Part shown: one piece after another, positions 23,947-33,466 of the stretch
Numbering within the stretch: position 1 is the first letter of the stretch
How the letters are laid out: each line of letters starts with the position of its first letter
Assembly (NCBI RefSeq): GCF_013523055.1
Contig: NZ_JAAMQM010000005.1
Span: forward strand, 219,013 to 283,012
Source of the DNA: Pseudomonas capeferrum
Lineage (GTDB): Bacteria; Pseudomonadota; Gammaproteobacteria; Pseudomonadales; Pseudomonadaceae
Length of the DNA stretch: 64,000 nucleotides
Direction: 5' to 3'
The notes under the pieces: generated by a model
Databases searched by the model: none
The model's input: only the letters and a program-made list of their open reading frames with translations
What the model was told of the DNA's origin: nothing
Made by a program: the position numbers and the translations under genes

Positions 23947-24948
23947 TCAGCCTTCCTGAGGGCTCAACCATCCGCGCACGCGGCGGAACAATTGCTCCTG
24001 TTCCGCTGCGGCGTTGCCGGGAATGGCGATCAGGAGCATCTGCCGATACTGGCTGTCCTTCTGTCGCTTGCTGGCTTGCAGGCGCTGTTCGGCATTACGC
24101 CGGTCCTGTGTGCGGGTAGCGTAATAGATGTCGGCGGTCGGCACCTTGAGCATCGGTGCCAGGCTTTCCAGATCATGCTCCACCCGCGCGGGCGTCTGTG
24201 CCGAGACCATGACCAGTTTCTGCACTTCGGGCGGCTGACGCTCGCTCAGGTAACGCGCTGCCCAGTAAGCGCCGCTGCCGTTGCCGAGGAGGACGATGTG
24301 TCGAGCATTCTGCTGCTTGGCATAGGCTACCGCGGCATCCAGACGCGCGAAGATCCGCTCGGCGTCTGCTGCATCGTTGTCGTCGCTGGCTTGCGCGGCA
24401 TCCGTGCCCTGCGCGGTGTCGGCATCGGGCGCGGTGGCCTGGGCGACATTGGCGTTGGCGTCGTCAGGCGTGTCCTTGACGGGGGCACGCTCGCCTTCGC
24501 CCTTGTCCGCCGTCGGCGCTGGTGGGGTCTCGACGCGGGCCTGCGGGCTGTCGGCGAGCAGGTCGGGAAGCGACACGCTCAGGCTGTGCCAGCCGACATC
24601 GGGGAATTTCTGCCGCAGCGGGCCGACGGTCTTCGGCCAGTCGGCCGTTTCGCCAGCGCCGGGGACTATGATCAACGCGCCCTGCGGGTCGCTGTCGTTG
24701 GCAGGCTTCCACAATGCCAGGAAACTTTCGTCACCGGCCTGCAAGGTCTGCTGCTCGGCCTTGGGAACAAGCCGTTCCAAGGCCTGGGCGTCTTCCTGGC
24801 TGCGCTCGGCCAACGGCGGGCGAACCAGCGGTGTGACCGGCGTCTCGCCAGGGGTATCCGGCTTTTCAGCATCGGCAGCCGGTGCCGAGAGCGGTAATAT
24901 CGAGGACAGGCAGAACGCTGCCAGCGTCGTGCGATAGAGTGTGAACAT
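23947..24948 (-). CDS. DUF3530 family periplasmic alpha/beta-hydrolase-like protein
   Basis: 333 residues from the ATG at 24948. A signal peptide (MFTLYRTTLAAFCLSSILP, cleaved near APAADA) precedes an alpha/beta-hydrolase-like sequence with a possible nucleophile elbow, LLGNGSGAYWAARYL. A low-complexity stretch rich in A, D, T and P (roughly residues 155-205) interrupts the fold. Function unknown. Convergent with djlA and divergent from the sensor kinase gene across 94 bases. Confidence 0.8.
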   Translation of the reverse strand: MFTLYRTTLAAFCLSSILPLSAPAADAEKPDTPGETPVTPLVRPPLAERSQEDAQALERLVPKAEQQTLQAGDESFLALWKPANDSDPQGALIIVPGAGETADWPKTVGPLRQKFPDVGWHSLSVSLPDLLADSPQARVETPPAPTADKGEGERAPVKDTPDDANANVAQATAPDADTAQGTDAAQASDDNDAADAERIFARLDAAVAYAKQQNARHIVLLGNGSGAYWAARYLSERQPPEVQKLVMVSAQTPARVEHDLESLAPMLKVPTADIYYATRTQDRRNAEQRLQASKRQKDSQYRQMLLIAIPGNAAAEQEQLFRRVRGWLSPQEG

Positions 24949-25042
24949 GGCTCGACCCAAGATCGGAGTGATACCGGCAGCCTAATGGTATTTGTCCTCG
25001 ACGGCCACGCATCCTGGTCCCGTCCGCCAAGACGAGGTATTG

Positions 25043-27445
25043 ATGAAGCACCTGCGTTACCTGTTGGTCATCGGCTGGTTGTGCCTGCCCGTGGTTGCCT
25101 TGGCCAGGCCAGAGGTCCCGCCGACAGTCGTCCTGGAACCCGCGCAGCAACAATGGCTGCAAGCCCATCGCAGCCTGCGGGTCGGCCTGGTGCTACAAGC
25201 GCCGTATGCTCAGTTCGATCGCCGCTTGCAGCAGTTGTACGGGGCCAACGTCGAGCTGGTGGACTGGCTGGCACGCGGCCTCGCGCTGGATCTGACCTGG
25301 CGTCACTTTCCCGATCAGGGTGCCCTGGAGCATGCCCTGCAGGTGGGCGAGATCGACTTCGCTCCTGGCCTTGTGCAGACGCCGACGAGCCTGCAGCGGT
25401 GGCTATTCAGTGATCCGTACATGCGCGTGCCGCAACTGGTGGTCGGCACGCGCAGGGGGGCGCTGGCGGTCGATCTTGAAAAGCTGAGCAGCGATACCCG
25501 GGTCGCCGTACGCATGCCCGGCTCGCTGGCCGACTATTTGCGGGCCAATTACAGCCACCTCAACCTGCAAGGCGTGCCACTGGAGCGCGAGGCGCTGCAG
25601 TTGGTGGTCAGTGAACAGGCCAGCTACGCGGTGCTCGATGAGGCGCAGCTCAGCCGTCTGTCTCGCGAGAGCGAATTCGGTGACCTGGCCATCGTCGGTG
25701 ATATCGGCCTGCCGCAGTTGCTGCGGGTCGGGTCGCGGCGTGACTGGCCGCAGCTTGCGGAAATTCTCGAGCGCGGCTTGCAGGCGATTCCGGCCAAGGA
25801 GCTCGAGCAATTGCATCATCGCTGGCTAGAGCCGAAATACTCGCGGCTGAGCGAATCCACCGGCTTCTGGCAGAACCTGGCGCTACTGTTTGGCCTGCTG
25901 CTGCTCTGCGCGCTCGCCACGCTTGTCTGGCAACGTCGGCAACAGCATCAGCTGGAGCGCAGCCTGCTGGCCGCTCGTGAAAACCTGACCGAACGTCAGG
26001 CGCGCGAAGAAGCGCTGCGCTTGAGCCAGTTCTCCATCGATCAGAGCACCGTCGGTATCCTCTGGGTGAACTGGGACAGCCATGTGCGCTATGCCAACCA
26101 TGCCGCCGAACGCATGCTGGGCTATGCCGAGGGCGCAGTACTGGAGCGGCCCTTGATCGATTTCGAGCCGACCCTGCACATGGACCGTTGGCTCGAACTG
26201 TGGAAGCGCGCGCGGACCGGCGAAGGCGGCGACGAGCACTTCGAGACGCATTGCCTGCGCGCGGATGGTCGCTTGCTGCCGGTCGATCTGTCACTGAGCT
26301 TTCTGCGCTTTCGCGACGCCGAGTACCTGGTGGTGTTCCTTACCGATGTCACCGAACGCCGACGCGACCTGGCCGCGCTGCGTGAAAGCGAGGCGCGGCT
26401 CAAGGGCATCGCCGCCAATGTGCCTGGCCTGGTGTTCCGCCTGGAGCGAGATCCGGCTGAAGGCGATCCGGAGTTTCCCTACATCAGCGAGGGCAGCGAG
26501 GCTCTGGTCGGCTATACGCCCGCGGCCCTCCAGGATCCTGACATGGGCCTGCGCAATCTGGTCCATTCGCAGGATCGCGACGATTACCATCGGGTCCAGA
26601 ACCTGGCCCTGGCCAACGATCTGGACTGGTCCTGGCAAGGACGCATCGTCACGCGGCAGGGCGAACTGCGCTGGGCCGACATCAAGGCCAGCACACGGCG
26701 CCTGGCCAATGGGCGGGTGGTCTGGGACGGAATTGTCTGGGACATCACCCAGAGCAAGCGGGCGGAACTGCAACTGGCGCGTTCGCAGGAACAACTGCGC
26801 GAGCTGTCGGCGCATCTGGAAAGCGTGCGCGAAGAAGAAAAGGCGCGCATCGCCCGTGAGGTGCATGACGAGCTGGGGCAGATGCTCACGGTGCTCAAGC
26901 TCGAGGTGTCGATGTGCGAGCTGGCCTATGCCGAGCTCGATCCCGGACTCGACGAACGCCTGTCCAGCATGAAGCGTCTGATCGCCCAACTTTTCCAGCT
27001 GGTGCGCGACGTTGCCACGGCCTTGCGTCCGCCGATTCTCGACGCCGGCATTGCCTCGGCGGTGGAATGGCAGGCGCGTCGCTTCGAAGCGCGGACGCAG
27101 ATTCCCTGTCTGGTGCAGGTGCCGGACAATCTGCCGGACTTGAGTGACGCCAAGGCCACGGGCCTGTTCCGTATCCTGCAGGAAGCGCTGACCAACGTCA
27201 TGCGCCATGCCCAGGCGCACACCGTCCAGATCGAACTGGTGCGCCTGGGTGATCGGCTACAGATGACGGTCATCGACGACGGTCTGGGGTTCACTCCCGA
27301 GCAGGCCAGGCCGACTTCGTTCGGCCTGGTCGGTCTGCGTGAACGCGTGTTGATGCTCGGTGGTACCCTGACCCTGGACAGCGAGCCAGGAGAAGGCACC
27401 AGCCTGAGCGTGGCAATTCCCCTCGAACAGGAGAGCAAGACGTGA
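25043..27445 (+). CDS. Hybrid periplasmic-binding/PAS sensor histidine kinase (NarL-family type)
   Basis: 800 residues from the ATG at 25043 with GACGAGGT upstream. Signal peptide (1-21), periplasmic solute-binding domain of the SBP3 type (about 45-260), one TM helix (about 275-297), two PAS domains (about 327-440 and 447-575), a HisKA_3 dimerisation helix with the phosphoacceptor REVHDELGQ (His608) and a HATPase domain (ALTNVMRHAQ, then DDGLGF). The periplasmic domain should bind an amino-acid-like or amine ligand directly. It overlaps the response regulator by four bases and lies upstream of an ABC importer operon it may control. Confidence 0.9.
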   Translation: MKHLRYLLVIGWLCLPVVALARPEVPPTVVLEPAQQQWLQAHRSLRVGLVLQAPYAQFDRRLQQLYGANVELVDWLARGLALDLTWRHFPDQGALEHALQVGEIDFAPGLVQTPTSLQRWLFSDPYMRVPQLVVGTRRGALAVDLEKLSSDTRVAVRMPGSLADYLRANYSHLNLQGVPLEREALQLVVSEQASYAVLDEAQLSRLSRESEFGDLAIVGDIGLPQLLRVGSRRDWPQLAEILERGLQAIPAKELEQLHHRWLEPKYSRLSESTGFWQNLALLFGLLLLCALATLVWQRRQQHQLERSLLAARENLTERQAREEALRLSQFSIDQSTVGILWVNWDSHVRYANHAAERMLGYAEGAVLERPLIDFEPTLHMDRWLELWKRARTGEGGDEHFETHCLRADGRLLPVDLSLSFLRFRDAEYLVVFLTDVTERRRDLAALRESEARLKGIAANVPGLVFRLERDPAEGDPEFPYISEGSEALVGYTPAALQDPDMGLRNLVHSQDRDDYHRVQNLALANDLDWSWQGRIVTRQGELRWADIKASTRRLANGRVVWDGIVWDITQSKRAELQLARSQEQLRELSAHLESVREEEKARIAREVHDELGQMLTVLKLEVSMCELAYAELDPGLDERLSSMKRLIAQLFQLVRDVATALRPPILDAGIASAVEWQARRFEARTQIPCLVQVPDNLPDLSDAKATGLFRILQEALTNVMRHAQAHTVQIELVRLGDRLQMTVIDDGLGFTPEQARPTSFGLVGLRERVLMLGGTLTLDSEPGEGTSLSVAIPLEQESKT

Positions 27446-28071
27446 TTCGAGTTCTGGTGGCCGAAGACCACACCATCGTCCGCGAGGGCATCAAGCAGTT
27501 GATCGGCCTGGCCAAGGACATGCAGGTGGTGGGCGAGGCCGCAAACGGCGAGCAGTTGCTGGAAAACCTGCGTCACATCCATTGCGAAGTTGTCTTGCTG
27601 GACATCTCCATGCCAGGCGTCAACGGTCTGGAAGCGATCCCCAGGATTCGCGCCCTGAATACACCGCCGGCCATCCTGGTGCTGTCCATGCACGACGAAG
27701 CGCAGATGGCGGCGCGTGCCTTGAAGGTCGGTGCAGCAGGTTATGCCACCAAAGACAGCGATCCGGCCCTGCTGCTGACGGCGATCCGCCGAGTGGCTGG
27801 TGGCGGTCGCTACATCGATCCGGCGCTGGCCGACCGAATGGTGTTCGAGGTAGGGCTGACCGAGACTCGCCCGCTGCATTCATTGCTGTCGCAACGAGAG
27901 TTCTCCGTGTTCGAGCGGCTGGCACAGGGCGCCAACGTCAACGACATCGCCCAGCAGCTCGCGCTCAGCAACAAGACCATCAGCACCCACAAGGCTCGGC
28001 TGATGCAGAAGCTCAAGGTCAATTCCCTGGCAGAGCTGGTCAAATACGCGGTGGAGCACAAGCTGGTGTAA
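27442..28071 (+). CDS. LuxR/NarL-type response regulator
   Basis: 209 residues. Receiver domain with acidic pocket (VAEDHT), phosphoacceptor D54 in VVLLDISMPG, and the conserved lysine later in the domain; then a C-terminal LuxR helix-turn-helix (REFSVFERLAQGANVNDIAQ and SNKTISTHKARLMQKL). Cognate partner of the upstream HisKA_3 kinase. The next gene downstream is the ABC importer ATPase 222 bases away, across a gap with a strong inverted repeat. Confidence 0.94.
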   Translation: MIRVLVAEDHTIVREGIKQLIGLAKDMQVVGEAANGEQLLENLRHIHCEVVLLDISMPGVNGLEAIPRIRALNTPPAILVLSMHDEAQMAARALKVGAAGYATKDSDPALLLTAIRRVAGGGRYIDPALADRMVFEVGLTETRPLHSLLSQREFSVFERLAQGANVNDIAQQLALSNKTISTHKARLMQKLKVNSLAELVKYAVEHKLV

Positions 28072-28166
28072 GTGTCCTCTTTGCGACATCGCCGCTTTCG
28101 GTAAGGCAGTACAGGTTCGGCATCTCGTGAGGCGATCGATGATGACTTGTCCAAAGCCGTCATCCT

Positions 28167-28182
28167 TGTAGGGCAATCCCTA
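28167..28182. promoter_or_regulatory. Inverted repeat GTAGGG-N4-CCCTAC before the ABC operon
   Basis: A perfect 6-base inverted repeat with a four-base centre, 111 bases upstream of the ATPase start codon. The size and symmetry suit a dimeric LuxR-type regulator site, and the response regulator gene is adjacent. A second repeat, CCCCG-N5-CGGGG at 28223-28237, follows and could be a hairpin. Confidence 0.4.
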
Positions 28183-28293
28183 CGGCAAACCTTCCACAGG
28201 GATGATGGCATTCTCTCAGTAGCCCCGATTTGCGGGGATTGGCACCTTCACTACCCTCTGGATACGGCAGTCATCCAACAAGAAGGTGCGGGT

Positions 28294-29418
28294 ATGAGTG
28301 AGGTGAATTCGAACGCTGCGGGCGGCGAAACGCTGGTCAGCTTCCGTGGTGTGCAGAAGAGCTACGACGGCGAATCGCTGATCGTCAAGGACCTGAACCT
28401 GGATATCCGCAAAGGTGAGTTCCTGACCCTGCTGGGGCCGTCCGGCTCGGGCAAGACCACCAGCCTGATGATGCTGGCCGGCTTCGAGACGCCCACCGCC
28501 GGAGAGATCCAGCTGGCGGGACGTTCGATCAACAACGTGCCGCCGCACAAGCGCGATATCGGCATGGTGTTCCAGAACTATGCGCTGTTTCCGCACATGA
28601 CCGTGGCCGAGAACCTGGCGTTCCCGCTGTCCGTACGCAACCTGAGCAAGACCGATATCAGCGAGCGGGTCAAGCGCGTGCTGAACATGGTTCAGCTCGA
28701 TACCTTCGCCCAGCGCTACCCTGGCCAGCTTTCCGGTGGGCAGCAGCAACGCGTGGCCCTGGCCCGCGCCCTGGTGTTCGAGCCACAGCTGGTGTTGATG
28801 GACGAGCCGCTCGGTGCCTTGGACAAGCAATTGCGCGAGCACATGCAGATGGAGATCAAGCACATCCACCAGCGCCTGGGCGTGACGGTGGTGTACGTGA
28901 CTCACGACCAGGGGGAAGCCTTGACCATGTCCGATCGCGTGGCGGTATTCCACGAGGGTCAGATCCAGCAGATCGCCGACCCTCGCACCCTCTATGAAGA
29001 ACCGAAGAATACCTTCGTGGCCAATTTCATCGGTGAAAACAACCGCCTCAACGGCATCCTGCTGGCGCGTGACGGCGACCGTTGCCAGGTGCAGCTCGGT
29101 CGCGGCGAGCGGGTCGAGGCGCTGGCGGTGAACGTTGGCGAGGCGGGCGAGCAGGTCACGCTGTCGATTCGTCCGGAACGGGTGCGCCTCAATGGCCACA
29201 GCGAAAACTGCGCCAATCGTTTCTCCGGTCGGGTAGCCGAATTCATCTACCTGGGCGATCACGTTCGGGTTCGCCTGGAAGTCTGCGGCAAGGCTGATTT
29301 CTTCGTGAAGCAGCCGATCGCCGAACTCGACCCGGCCCTGGCCGTGGGCGATGTAGTACCGCTTGGCTGGCAGGTGGAGCACGCCCGCGCGCTCGATCCG
29401 ATTGCCGAAGCCCGCTGA
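28294..29418 (+). CDS. Polyamine-type ABC transporter ATP-binding protein (PotA-like)
   Basis: 374 residues from the ATG at 28294. Walker [15 protein letters not shown], signature [15 protein letters not shown], Walker B LVLMDEP and the switch histidine VTHDQGEA define the nucleotide-binding domain, followed by a TOBE domain (about 285-370). Closest in type to PotA/PotG of spermidine/putrescine importers. First gene of ATPase, binding protein, permease, permease. Exact substrate cannot be read from sequence. Confidence 0.92.
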   Translation: MSEVNSNAAGGETLVSFRGVQKSYDGESLIVKDLNLDIRKGEFLTLLGPSGSGKTTSLMMLAGFETPTAGEIQLAGRSINNVPPHKRDIGMVFQNYALFPHMTVAENLAFPLSVRNLSKTDISERVKRVLNMVQLDTFAQRYPGQLSGGQQQRVALARALVFEPQLVLMDEPLGALDKQLREHMQMEIKHIHQRLGVTVVYVTHDQGEALTMSDRVAVFHEGQIQQIADPRTLYEEPKNTFVANFIGENNRLNGILLARDGDRCQVQLGRGERVEALAVNVGEAGEQVTLSIRPERVRLNGHSENCANRFSGRVAEFIYLGDHVRVRLEVCGKADFFVKQPIAELDPALAVGDVVPLGWQVEHARALDPIAEAR

Positions 29419-29458
29419 TGGTTTGCTTCACCAACCTTGTACCGTGGAGAGAATAACA

Positions 29459-30493
29459 ATGCGCAAGCAGTTGAAACTGACCGCCCTGGCACTCGGCCTG
29501 TTCGCCGCCAGCCAGGTCATGGCCGCCGACCTGACGGTGGTTTCCTTCGGTGGCGCGAACAAGGCCGCCCAGGTCAAGGCGTTCTACGAGCCTTGGGAGA
29601 CAGCTGGCAAGGGCAAGATCGTCGCCGGTGAGTACAACGGTGAAATGGCCAAGGTCAAAGCCATGGTCGATACCAAGAGCGTGTCGTGGAACCTGGTGGA
29701 AGTCGAATCGCCGGAACTGGCCCGCGGTTGCGACGAAGGGATGTTCGAAGAGCTCGACCCGGCGCTGTTCGGCGATGAGGCCGATTACGTGCCAGGCGCC
29801 ATCCAGCCTTGCGGCGTGGGCTTCTTCGTGTGGTCCACGGTACTGGCCTACAACGCGGACAAGCTCAAGAGCGCGCCCGCAAGCTGGCAGGATTTCTGGG
29901 ATACCAAGAAATTCCCGGGCAAGCGTGGCCTTCGCAAAGGCGCCAAGTACACCTTGGAGTTCGCTTTGATGGCCGATGGCGTCGCGCCGAAAGAGGTCTA
30001 CAAGGTGCTGGCCAGCAAAGAAGGCCAGGATCGCGCCTTCAAGAAGCTCGACGAGCTCAAGCCAAGCATCCAGTGGTGGGAAGCAGGCGCACAGCCTCCA
30101 CAGTACCTGGCCTCGGGGGATGTGGTCATGAGCTCGGCCTATAACGGTCGCATCGCCGCGGTGCAGAAGGAGAGCAACCTCAAGGTGGTGTGGAACGGCG
30201 GCATCTACGACTTCGACGCCTGGGCGATTCCGAAGGGTGCCAAGAATAGCGAAGAGGCCAAGAAGTTCATCGCTTACTCCGTCCAGCCCGAGCAGCAGAA
30301 GATCTACTCCGAAAACATTGCCTACGGTCCGGCCAACGCCAAGGCTGTCAGCCTGCTGTCCGACGACATCAAGAAGGACATGCCGACCACGCCGGAGAAC
30401 ATCGCCAACCAGGTGCAGATCGATGTGGCTTTCTGGGCCGATAACAGCGAGCAGCTGGAGCAGCGTTTCAACGCTTGGGCCGCGAAGAAGTAA
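29459..30493 (+). CDS. ABC transporter periplasmic substrate-binding protein (PotD/PotF-like)
   Basis: 344 residues with a clear signal peptide (MRKQLKLTALALGLFAASQV, cleaved at MAA-DLTV). The mature part is a two-lobed SBP with LTVVSFGGANKAAQVKAF at the start and the polyamine-family tail YSVQPEQQKIYSENIAYGP. It sits 40 bases after the ATPase gene with GGAGAG ahead of the ATG. Substrate likely a polyamine or related cationic amine; inferred from family only. Confidence 0.9.
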   Translation: MRKQLKLTALALGLFAASQVMAADLTVVSFGGANKAAQVKAFYEPWETAGKGKIVAGEYNGEMAKVKAMVDTKSVSWNLVEVESPELARGCDEGMFEELDPALFGDEADYVPGAIQPCGVGFFVWSTVLAYNADKLKSAPASWQDFWDTKKFPGKRGLRKGAKYTLEFALMADGVAPKEVYKVLASKEGQDRAFKKLDELKPSIQWWEAGAQPPQYLASGDVVMSSAYNGRIAAVQKESNLKVVWNGGIYDFDAWAIPKGAKNSEEAKKFIAYSVQPEQQKIYSENIAYGPANAKAVSLLSDDIKKDMPTTPENIANQVQIDVAFWADNSEQLEQRFNAWAAKK

Positions 30494-30559
30494 ACCGCGC
30501 CGTCGGGGCGTCGGCCATGGGGCCGACGCTCCCTGTTTCCCAGATTTTCGGAGTTCGCT

Positions 30560-31807
30560 ATGGCCATCGCAGTGCCTCTCAATGAAGGTGCCGGTTCCAA
30601 TCTCAAGCAACGCCTGGCGCGCGCCGAGCGGGTCAACCGCTGGAAAGCGCAGGCATTGATCGCGCCCTTGGCGCTGTTCCTGCTGCTGGTGTTCCTGGTA
30701 CCGATCGCCGCGCTGCTGTTCAAGAGCGTTGGCAACCCTGAGGTGGTGGGCGGCCTGCCGAGCACCGTCGAGTCCATCGCCCAGTGGGATGGCAAGAGCC
30801 TGCCCGGCGAGGACGTCTACAAAGCGTTGGCGCAGGACCTCGCCCAGGCGCGCAAGAATCAGACCCTGGGCGACCTCTCCAAGCGCCTGAACATGGAACT
30901 GGCCGGATACCGCAGCCTGCTGTCGAAGACCGCACGGGCACTGCCGTTCAAGACCGAACCCGACTCTTACAAGGATGCCCTGCAAACGCTCGACGAGCGT
31001 TGGGGGGATCCGGCCTACTGGCAGGCGATCCGCCGCAATACCAGCACGGTGACGCCGTATTACCTGCTGGCGGCGCTGGATCATCGTATCGATGATCTGG
31101 GCGAGGTGGCCAAGGCCACGCCCGACCAGGCCATCTACCTGGATATCTTCACCCGCACCTTGTGGATGGGCGTGGTCATCACGGTCATCTGCCTGCTGCT
31201 CGCCTATCCGTTGGCCTACCTCTTGGCCAACTTGCCGACCCGGCAGGGCAACCTGCTGATGATCCTGGTACTGCTGCCGTTCTGGACCTCGATCCTGGTT
31301 CGTGTGGCAGCATGGATCGTGCTGTTGCAATCAGGAGGGCTGATCAACAGCGCACTGATCGCCATGGGAATCATCGATGAACCCCTGGAGCTGGTCTTCA
31401 ATCGGACCGGGGTGTACATCTCCATGGTCCATATCCTGTTGCCGTTCATGATTCTGCCGCTGTACAGCGTGATGAAAGGCATCTCGCCCAGCTATATGCG
31501 GGCGGCGATTTCCCTCGGTTGCCATCCTTTCGTCAGCTTCTGGCGGGTGTATTTCCCGCAGACCTATGCAGGCATAGGCGCCGGCTGCCTGCTGGTGTTC
31601 ATCCTGGCCATCGGCTACTACATCACTCCGGCACTGCTGGGCAGTCCGAACGACCAGATGGTCAGCTATTTCGTCGCCTTCTACACCAATACCAGCATCA
31701 ACTGGGGCATGGCCACCGCATTGGGCGGGCTGCTGTTGCTGGCCACTGTGTTGCTCTACCTGATCTATAGCTGGCTGGTCGGCGCCAGCCGTCTGCGCCT
31801 GAGCTGA
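30560..31807 (+). CDS. ABC transporter permease (PotB-like) with large periplasmic insertion
   Basis: 415 residues, about 130 longer than a typical PotB. TM1 spans about 32-55, then a hydrophilic region to about residue 195 containing charged helices, then the remaining TM helices with the EAA-loop region (YMRAAISLGCHPFVSFWRVY). The insertion is predicted periplasmic. Followed 12 bases later by the second permease. Confidence 0.9.
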   Translation: MAIAVPLNEGAGSNLKQRLARAERVNRWKAQALIAPLALFLLLVFLVPIAALLFKSVGNPEVVGGLPSTVESIAQWDGKSLPGEDVYKALAQDLAQARKNQTLGDLSKRLNMELAGYRSLLSKTARALPFKTEPDSYKDALQTLDERWGDPAYWQAIRRNTSTVTPYYLLAALDHRIDDLGEVAKATPDQAIYLDIFTRTLWMGVVITVICLLLAYPLAYLLANLPTRQGNLLMILVLLPFWTSILVRVAAWIVLLQSGGLINSALIAMGIIDEPLELVFNRTGVYISMVHILLPFMILPLYSVMKGISPSYMRAAISLGCHPFVSFWRVYFPQTYAGIGAGCLLVFILAIGYYITPALLGSPNDQMVSYFVAFYTNTSINWGMATALGGLLLLATVLLYLIYSWLVGASRLRLS

Positions 31808-31819
31808 GGAGCCTTTGTC

Positions 31820-32647
31820 ATGCTGAGCCCTTACATGTCGCCCGTGGAGCGGGTCTGGTTCTACAGCCTGCGTATCTTGTGTGGCCTGGTCCTGCTGTTC
31901 CTGGTCCTGCCGGTGCTGGTGATCATCCCGCTGTCGTTCAACAGCGGAAGCTTCCTGGTCTACCCGCTGCAGGGTTTCTCGCTGCAATGGTACGAAGACT
32001 TCTTCGGTTCGGCGGAATGGATGCGCGCGTTGACCAACAGCATCATCGTCGCCCCGGCAGCCACGGTGCTGGCCATGGTCTTCGGGACCCTGGCCGCCAT
32101 CGGCCTGACCCGCGGCGACTTTCCGGGCAAGTCGCTGGTCATGGCGTTGGTCATCTCGCCGATGGTGGTGCCGGTGGTGATCATCGGCGTGGCCAGTTAT
32201 CTGTTCTTTGCGCCGCTAGGCCTGGGCAACAGCTTCGTTTCGCTGATCCTGGTGCATGCGGTGCTGGGCGTGCCGTTCGTCATCATCACGGTGTCGGCGA
32301 CGCTGCAAGGCTTCAACTACAACCTGGTGCGGGCCGCGGCCAGCCTGGGTGCCTCGCCTATCACGGCATTCCGGCGGGTGACCTTGCCCTTGATCGCGCC
32401 GGGGGTGATTTCCGGCGCGTTGTTCGCGTTCGCCACCTCCTTCGATGAAGTGGTGGTGACGCTGTTCCTGGCAGGGCCGGAGCAAGCCACCTTGCCGCGG
32501 CAGATGTTCAGCGGCATTCGCGAGAACCTGAGCCCGACCATCGCCGCCGCGGCCACGCTGCTGATCGCGTTCTCCGTGCTCCTGCTGCTGACCCTGGAAT
32601 GGCTGCGGGGGCGTAGCGAGAAGCTGCGCACACAGCAGCCAGCCTGA
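31820..32647 (+). CDS. ABC transporter permease (PotC-like)
   Basis: 275 residues, six hydrophobic segments, with the EAA cytoplasmic loop (LVRAAASLGASPITAFRRVT) that docks on the ATPase. Pairs with the preceding larger permease. Last gene of the importer operon, followed by a long hairpin. Confidence 0.92.
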   Translation: MLSPYMSPVERVWFYSLRILCGLVLLFLVLPVLVIIPLSFNSGSFLVYPLQGFSLQWYEDFFGSAEWMRALTNSIIVAPAATVLAMVFGTLAAIGLTRGDFPGKSLVMALVISPMVVPVVIIGVASYLFFAPLGLGNSFVSLILVHAVLGVPFVIITVSATLQGFNYNLVRAAASLGASPITAFRRVTLPLIAPGVISGALFAFATSFDEVVVTLFLAGPEQATLPRQMFSGIRENLSPTIAAAATLLIAFSVLLLLTLEWLRGRSEKLRTQQPA

Positions 32648-32671
32648 GCTGGGCACTGTTCATTGACGCCA

Positions 32672-32712
32672 TGATGAGCCTTGGGGCCGCGTACCGGCTC
32701 CAAGGCTCATCA
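32672..32712 (+). terminator. 13-bp stem-loop after the ABC importer operon
   Basis: TGATGAGCCTTGG (32672-32684) pairs perfectly with CCAAGGCTCATCA (32700-32712), with a 15-base loop that can itself form a short GC stem. There is no U-tract, so it may be a rho-assisted terminator or a 3'-end stabiliser. It separates the importer from rpe. Confidence 0.55.
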
Positions 32713-32791
32713 GGCCAGTGATACCAATCAGCCTCCAGCGATCTGCCTGAGGTACAATGCGCGCCACCGTGATTTTGCCAACAGGTGCGCC

Positions 32792-33466
32792 ATGCAGCCC
32801 TACGCTATTGCCCCCTCCATTCTCTCCGCCGATTTTGCCCGCTTGGGCGAGGACGTCGACAAGGTGCTGGCCGCCGGCGCCGACATCGTCCACTTCGACG
32901 TGATGGACAACCACTATGTGCCCAACCTGACCATCGGCCCGATGGTCTGTACCGCCCTGCGCAAGTACGGCGTGACGGCACCGATCGACGTGCACCTGAT
33001 GGTCAGCCCGGTCGACCGGATCATCGGCGACTTCATCGAGGCAGGCGCGACCTACATCACCTTCCACCCTGAAGCTACCCAGCACATCGACCGTTCGCTG
33101 CAGCTGATCCGTGAAGGCGGGTGCAAGGCTGGCCTGGTATTCAACCCGGCCACCAGCCTGGATGCGCTGAAGTACGTGATGGACAAGATCGACATGGTCC
33201 TGCTGATGAGCGTCAACCCAGGTTTCGGCGGACAGAAGTTCATCCCCGGCACCCTCGACAAGCTGCGTGAAGCCCGCGCCCTGATCGATGCCAGTGGCCG
33301 TGACATCCGCCTGGAAATCGACGGTGGCGTCAACGTCGGCAATATCCGCGAGATCGCTGTCGCGGGCGCCGATACCTTCGTGGCCGGCTCGGCGATCTTC
33401 AATGCGCCGGATTACCAGGAAGTCATCGCCAAGATGCACGCCGAACTGGCCCTGGCCCGTCCATGA
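32792..33466 (+). CDS. rpe: Ribulose-phosphate 3-epimerase
   Basis: Interconverts ribulose-5-phosphate and xylulose-5-phosphate. 224 residues from the ATG at 32792 ([20 protein letters not shown]). Metal-binding motifs [12 protein letters not shown] and VDVHLMV-type segment ([10 protein letters not shown]), and [12 protein letters not shown] with DGGVN near the C terminus. Overlaps gph by four bases. Confidence 0.97.
   Translation: MQPYAIAPSILSADFARLGEDVDKVLAAGADIVHFDVMDNHYVPNLTIGPMVCTALRKYGVTAPIDVHLMVSPVDRIIGDFIEAGATYITFHPEATQHIDRSLQLIREGGCKAGLVFNPATSLDALKYVMDKIDMVLLMSVNPGFGGQKFIPGTLDKLREARALIDASGRDIRLEIDGGVNVGNIREIAVAGADTFVAGSAIFNAPDYQEVIAKMHAELALARP

Noticed and set aside
29243..31330. 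Very long open frame antisense to the ABC importer genes
   Set aside because: It lies opposite genes with strong family motifs, and high-GC codon use keeps the opposite strand open. The translation shows no recognisable domain.
32672..32712. 13-bp inverted repeat as an attachment site
   Set aside because: No direct duplication or integrase gene nearby; a hairpin at the end of an operon is the simpler explanation.
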